From Variovorax paradoxus (GTDB taxonomy: Bacteria > Pseudomonadota > Gammaproteobacteria > Burkholderiales > Burkholderiaceae_C), in assembly GCF_000834655.1 (NCBI RefSeq), contig NZ_JXQQ01000026.1:1-64000 (forward strand): a stretch of DNA of 64,000 bases. Reading direction: 5' to 3'. The first letter of the stretch is position 1; every line of letters starts with the position of its first letter. The translations under genes were made by a program, and so were the position numbers. The notes under the pieces are model-generated. The model was not told where the DNA came from and did not search any database. It was given only the letters and a program-made list of their open reading frames with translations. This document shows, one piece after another, positions 60,621 to 64,000 of the stretch.

Positions 60621-61004
60621 ATGTCGAACAACACACAGGTCACCACTCCCAAGGAAGTTGCCGCCTCGCTCACCGAATTCTGGTCGCCGCGCGTCGTCGC
60701 CGAAGTCGACGACGCCTACATCAAGGTCGCCAAGGTCCACGGCGAGCTGGCATGGCACAGCCATGAGGAGGAAGACGAACTCTTCCTCGTGCTCAAGGGG
60801 CACCTGCGCATCGAGATGGAAGCCGGCGCGGTCGAGCTCGGCGAGGGCCAGATGTTCGTCGTGCCCAAGGGCGTGCGGCACAACCCGGTCGCCGACGAGG
60901 AATGCCACCTGATGCTCATCGAGCGCAAGACCACGCTTCACACCGGCACCACGGTCACCGAAAAGACGCGCTCGCTCGCGGACCAGCTGCGTCCCGTGGC
61001 CTGA
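60621..61004 (+). CDS. Small cupin-domain protein
   Basis: A 127-residue single cupin. VHGELAWHSHEEEDELFLVLKGHLRIEMEAGAVELGEGQMFVVPKGVRHNPVADEECHLMLIE holds both cupin motifs with their metal ligands (HSHEEEDE and the later histidine in GVRHNP). Stand-alone cupins of this length bind a metal and a small acid or sugar; function unknown. It converges with the UdgX gene, one base apart. Confidence 0.9.
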   Translation: MSNNTQVTTPKEVAASLTEFWSPRVVAEVDDAYIKVAKVHGELAWHSHEEEDELFLVLKGHLRIEMEAGAVELGEGQMFVVPKGVRHNPVADEECHLMLIERKTTLHTGTTVTEKTRSLADQLRPVA

Positions 61005-62471
61005 TCAGCCGGCCACCGCGGCAGGCCCGACCTCGAAGCGCCGCGCGCGTTCGAGGTCGTCCAGCCAGCGGGCGTAGGCCTCGGCGCGCTCGTTGTCCGC
61101 CAGCCGCAGCAGGGCGGAAGGATGCAGCGTCACGAACACGGGCCTGCCGTCGCGGCGCTCATGCAGCCACGCCCCGCGCTCGGCCTGCACCGCCACCGGC
61201 CGGCCCAGCAGCGCGCGCGCCGCCGTCGCGCCGAGCGCCACCAGACCCTGCGGCTTCACGAGCGATATCTCGCTGTCGAGCCAGTGCGCGCAGGCGTCGG
61301 CCTCGCGCTGCGCCGCAGTCTTGTGGATGCGCCGCTTGCCGCGCAGTTCGTACTTGAAGTGCTTCACGGCATTGGCGAGGTACACGGTGTCGCGCGCCCA
61401 GCCCAGTTGCGCCATCGCGCGGTCGAGCAGTTGGCCGGCCGGGCCGACGAAGGGGCGGCCGGCCAGGTCCTCCTGGTCGCCGGGCTGCTCGCCGACGAGC
61501 ATGTGCTGCGCCGCCAGCGGCCCTTCGCCGCAGACGGCCTGCGTGGCGAGCGCGCCGATCGGGCAATCGCGGCAGGCGTGCGCGGCGGCGCGCAGTTCGG
61601 CCAAATCGGCGGGCGCCACGCCATCGGCCGGCCGCACATGCAGCGCGATGGGCGCGCGGATGCGCCGTGCCGGCGTGGGCGGCGCGTCGATCATCGACTG
61701 GCTGCGCGCTTCGGCCGCGTCCGTGAGCGGCTGGATCAGCGCGGCCTCCGGCAGGTTGTGCCAGTAGCGGCGCGGCATCTCGCGCCGCATCATCGCGACC
61801 TTCAAGCGCGCCGGGTTGAAGATGTGTTCGTAGTAGGTGAGCCAGAGCGCTTCGCCCGCATCCGGCGGCGGCTTCTCGCGGCGGTCGGCGCCCTCGCCGA
61901 AAGCCAGGGCCTGGCCGTCCCATTCGACGCAGCGCTCGGGCGTGAGGATGGCCCAGCGCATCTGCGCGAAGCGGCGCGCGAAGAAGGGCGCGTTGGCCTC
62001 CACGATGTGGTGGTCGGGCTCGAACCACGCGACGTGCCGCTCGAGCCCGTCGTCGCCCATGACCCGCGTGAAGCGCACGAACGCGCGCATCTTGTGGATG
62101 TCGCGGTGCACGGCCTTGGCCATCAGCTGGGCCTGCATCATGTCCGCGTCCAGCGGGTCGTGCCGCAGCGCGGGCTCGTGCGCGAGGCGCCAGAGCAGGC
62201 GGTACAGGAGCGCGAAGCGCTGCGGGTCGCGGTGCAGGATCACGTCGCCGCACAGCGCGATGAACGAGGCGGGCACCGCATGCCGGGCGCCGGCAACCGC
62301 CGCGGCAGGCGGCGCGGCGCCATCCGACGCACCGAAGAGATCGCCGGCGCCCTCGCCCGCCCGGTCTCCGCACCATGCAACGCGGTCCGGCGAAACACCC
62401 GCCGCCAGCAATTGCCGCGCATGCCCGCGGAACGCATCGAGATCGACCGGGTCATCGAGCTGGATGTGCAT
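61005..62471 (-). CDS. DUF4130 fused to UdgX-type uracil-DNA glycosylase
   Basis: A 488-residue two-domain protein. Residues 1-260 are DUF4130 (TIGR03915), with HRDIHKMRAFVRFTRV, the part usually encoded next to the radical SAM repair gene. Residues 275-488 are the UdgX glycosylase. Motif A is LVGEQPGDQEDLAGRPFVGPAGQLLD, and KYELRGKRRIHK at 374-384 carries the KRRIH loop with the histidine (about H383) that attacks uracil to form a covalent adduct. A cysteine pair (HACRDCPI) and later residues hold an iron-sulfur cluster. The gene follows the radical SAM gene by 11 bp, so both share the LexA-controlled promoter. Confidence 0.93.
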   Translation of the reverse strand: MHIQLDDPVDLDAFRGHARQLLAAGVSPDRVAWCGDRAGEGAGDLFGASDGAAPPAAAVAGARHAVPASFIALCGDVILHRDPQRFALLYRLLWRLAHEPALRHDPLDADMMQAQLMAKAVHRDIHKMRAFVRFTRVMGDDGLERHVAWFEPDHHIVEANAPFFARRFAQMRWAILTPERCVEWDGQALAFGEGADRREKPPPDAGEALWLTYYEHIFNPARLKVAMMRREMPRRYWHNLPEAALIQPLTDAAEARSQSMIDAPPTPARRIRAPIALHVRPADGVAPADLAELRAAAHACRDCPIGALATQAVCGEGPLAAQHMLVGEQPGDQEDLAGRPFVGPAGQLLDRAMAQLGWARDTVYLANAVKHFKYELRGKRRIHKTAAQREADACAHWLDSEISLVKPQGLVALGATAARALLGRPVAVQAERGAWLHERRDGRPVFVTLHPSALLRLADNERAEAYARWLDDLERARRFEVGPAAVAG

Positions 62472-62482
62472 GGCCGCCGCGC

Positions 62483-63745
62483 TCAGAACAACGAAGCCTG
62501 CGCCGCTCGCGGCGGCTGCGCGGCAGGTGCCGCCGAAGCCATGGCACCTGCCGCGGGCCGGTGCCCATCGGCCACCACGAACGGCAGCACCTTGCGCGCC
62601 GGCACGTGCAGGCGCCGCAGGTCGTCCGCGCGCACCCGGCGCACGCGCCGCGCCTGCAGAAGCCGCTCGACCGCCTTCACGCCCAGCCCCGGCACGCGCA
62701 GCAGCATCTCGCGCGGCGCATGGTTCAGGTCGACCGGAAAGCGCTCGGCATGCGCGAGCGCCCAGGCCAGCTTGGGATCGACATCGAGCCGCAGCAGGCC
62801 GTCGGGCGCGGCCACGATCTCCTGGTGCTCGAAGCCGTAGTAGCGCATGAGCCAGTCCGCCTGGTAGAGCCGGTGCTCGCGCATCAGTGGCGGCGCGACC
62901 AGCGGCAGCGCGCGCGCCGCATCGGGGATGGGGCTGAAGGCCGAGTAATAGACGCGCTTCAACTTGTAGGCGCCGTAGAGCGTGGCGCTGGAGGCGAGGA
63001 TGCGCCGGTCGTCGGTGGCGTCGGCGCCCACGATCATCTGCGTGCTCTGGCCCGCGGGCGCGAACGGCGGCGGCTTGGCGGCGACGGGCGCTGCGCCGGG
63101 CAGCGCGCGGATCGGCACCACGCGGCGCGCCTCCTCGCGCGTGTCGTCGATGCGAAGGCGCAGCCGCGCCATCGAGCGGCGGATCGCGCTTTCGTCCTTC
63201 TCGGGCGCGAGCGCCTGCAGGCCTTCGGTCGTGGGCATCTCGACGTTGATGCTGAGCCGGTCGGCGTAGCGGCCGGCGCGCGCGATGAGCTCGTCGCTCG
63301 CGTCGGGAATGGTCTTCAGGTGGATGTAGCCGCGGAAGTCGTGGTCTTCGCGCAGCTGGCGCGCCACCTCGACCACCTGCTCCATCGTGTGGTCGGGCGA
63401 CTTGATGATCCCGCTGGAGAGAAAGAGGCCCTCGATGCAGTTGCGGCGGTAGAAATCGAGCGTGAGCTGCACCACTTCCTCGACGCGGAACCGCGCGCGC
63501 GGCACGTTGCTCGACGCGCGGTTGACGCAGTAAAGGCAGTCGTACTGGCAATGGTTGGTGAGCAGCACCTTGAGAAGAGAGATGCAGCGGCCGTCGGGCG
63601 CATAGCTGTGGCAGATGCCGGCGCCCTCGGTCGAGCCGATGCCGCGCCCGCCGAGCGAGTCGCGCGGCTGCGAGCCGCTGGACGCGCACGAGGCGTCGTA
63701 CTTGGCGGCGTCCGCAAGGATGGCGAGTTTGCGCTGGAGGTCCAC
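62483..63745 (-). CDS. Putative DNA modification/repair radical SAM protein
   Basis: A 420-residue radical SAM protein of the TIGR03916 kind. The CX3CX2C cluster is NHCQYDCLYCVN (C66, C70, C73). The barrel region includes FLSSGIIKSPDHTMEQ and HLKTIPDASDEL. The C-terminal ~90 residues have a helix-hairpin-helix-like DNA-binding segment (LLRVPGLGVKAVERLLQARRVRRVRADDL). These proteins are thought to act in DNA repair together with UdgX and DUF4130, the genes found here. A LexA box sits 22 bp upstream of the ATG. Confidence 0.93.
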   Translation of the reverse strand: MDLQRKLAILADAAKYDASCASSGSQPRDSLGGRGIGSTEGAGICHSYAPDGRCISLLKVLLTNHCQYDCLYCVNRASSNVPRARFRVEEVVQLTLDFYRRNCIEGLFLSSGIIKSPDHTMEQVVEVARQLREDHDFRGYIHLKTIPDASDELIARAGRYADRLSINVEMPTTEGLQALAPEKDESAIRRSMARLRLRIDDTREEARRVVPIRALPGAAPVAAKPPPFAPAGQSTQMIVGADATDDRRILASSATLYGAYKLKRVYYSAFSPIPDAARALPLVAPPLMREHRLYQADWLMRYYGFEHQEIVAAPDGLLRLDVDPKLAWALAHAERFPVDLNHAPREMLLRVPGLGVKAVERLLQARRVRRVRADDLRRLHVPARKVLPFVVADGHRPAAGAMASAAPAAQPPRAAQASLF

Positions 63746-63767
63746 GGGCGTCCTGGGCTGGGAAATG

Positions 63768-63783
63768 CTGTATGAATATACAG
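63768..63783. promoter_or_regulatory. LexA (SOS) box
   Basis: CTGTATGAATATACAG fits the CTGT-N8-ACAG consensus exactly, with the AT-rich centre typical of good sites. It lies directly upstream of the radical SAM-UdgX operon, so that unit is probably induced by DNA damage. Confidence 0.9.
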
Positions 63784-63869
63784 TTTTCGAATACCTGTGT
63801 CAGAAGAAGGCGCAAGCTGGCCGGGTTGCATTGCGCGGTGCCTGCCGCCTGGGCTACGCTCCGCCGCAG

Positions 63870-64000
63870 ATGACGTCTCCCGCCCCCAGCGACACCGCAA
63901 CAACCCCGCGCCTGATTTCCCCGGACCTTGCCGACGGCGGCCTGGCCGCCACGTTCGCGATGCCCGACGGCACGCCAGCCTTCGCCGTCCGGTGGCACGG
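63870..64000 (+). CDS. Start of a probable Rieske [2Fe-2S] protein gene (partial)
   Basis: The frame begins MTSPAPSDTATTPRLISPD and continues DGGLAATFAMPDGTPAFAVRWHG to the window's end. This N-terminus resembles small Rieske ferredoxin-like proteins common in this order (a 'DGG...F....G.PAFAVR..G' pattern before the cluster-binding CxH). The cluster residues lie beyond the window, so the call cannot be confirmed. It is divergent from the SOS-controlled radical SAM gene. Confidence 0.5.
   Translation, partial: MTSPAPSDTATTPRLISPDLADGGLAATFAMPDGTPAFAVRWH

Overview
The window is high-GC bacterial chromosome with the gene style of a Burkholderiales beta-proteobacterium. A Variovorax-like member of the Comamonadaceae is the best guess. 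The clues are two tripartite tricarboxylate transporter (Bug-type) binding proteins, an SigK/RskA/DUF3455 cluster, an AaeX-type aromatic efflux operon, a TorF porin, a ProQ/FinO protein and a beta-proteobacterial RNase P RNA. This assignment is inferred from gene content; no ribosomal RNA is present.

Layout, left to right. 1-461: tandem ~186-bp repeats running into the 3' end of an anti-sigma factor gene. 0.4-4.7 kb: ECF sigma/anti-sigma/DUF3455 unit and a large beta-propeller-like lipoprotein. 5.0-7.3 kb: an AT-richer accessory island with an OLD-like ATPase/TOPRIM gene and a C4-type antisense RNA in front of a small ORF. 7.7-13.1 kb: an MFS transporter, aldo/keto reductase, secreted hypothetical proteins and a YceI protein. 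13.3-17.2 kb: an array of small orphan genes, some broken, punctuated by a degenerate 20-base element that recurs near 25.0 kb beside another orphan gene. 17.2-24.6 kb: LysR regulator, acyl-CoA ligase, acyl-CoA dehydrogenase and Bug protein, then glgX. 25.2-27.8 kb: patatin-like phospholipase with a ricin-type lectin, and small hypotheticals.

27.8-39.7 kb: a dioxygenase-like gene, a divergent TetR/oxidoreductase pair sharing twin operators, hydrolases, a DMT transporter, TorF, a second Bug protein, a Nudix-metallo-beta-lactamase fusion and an S4/pseudouridine-synthase-like protein. 39.7-46.1 kb: a six-gene marR-fusC-aaeX-hlyD-nodT-bcr efflux operon. 46.2-46.6 kb: rnpB. 46.6-49.6 kb: divergent norR and hmp for nitric oxide detoxification. 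49.6-61.0 kb: mostly housekeeping genes (AraC regulator, tehA, cysK, FAD dehydrogenase, queuosine-precursor-type transporter, flavin reductase, proQ, htpX, DUF3025, NYN nuclease, pyrC, cupin). 61.0-63.8 kb: a DNA-repair operon of a radical SAM protein and a DUF4130-UdgX fusion behind a good LexA box. The window ends in the start of a probable Rieske ferredoxin gene.

The most interesting material is the orphan-gene array with its recurrent boundary element, the OLD-like/C4 RNA island, and the SOS-type UdgX operon. Start codons were chosen from ribosome-binding sites and domain boundaries where these could be seen; several alternatives are noted.
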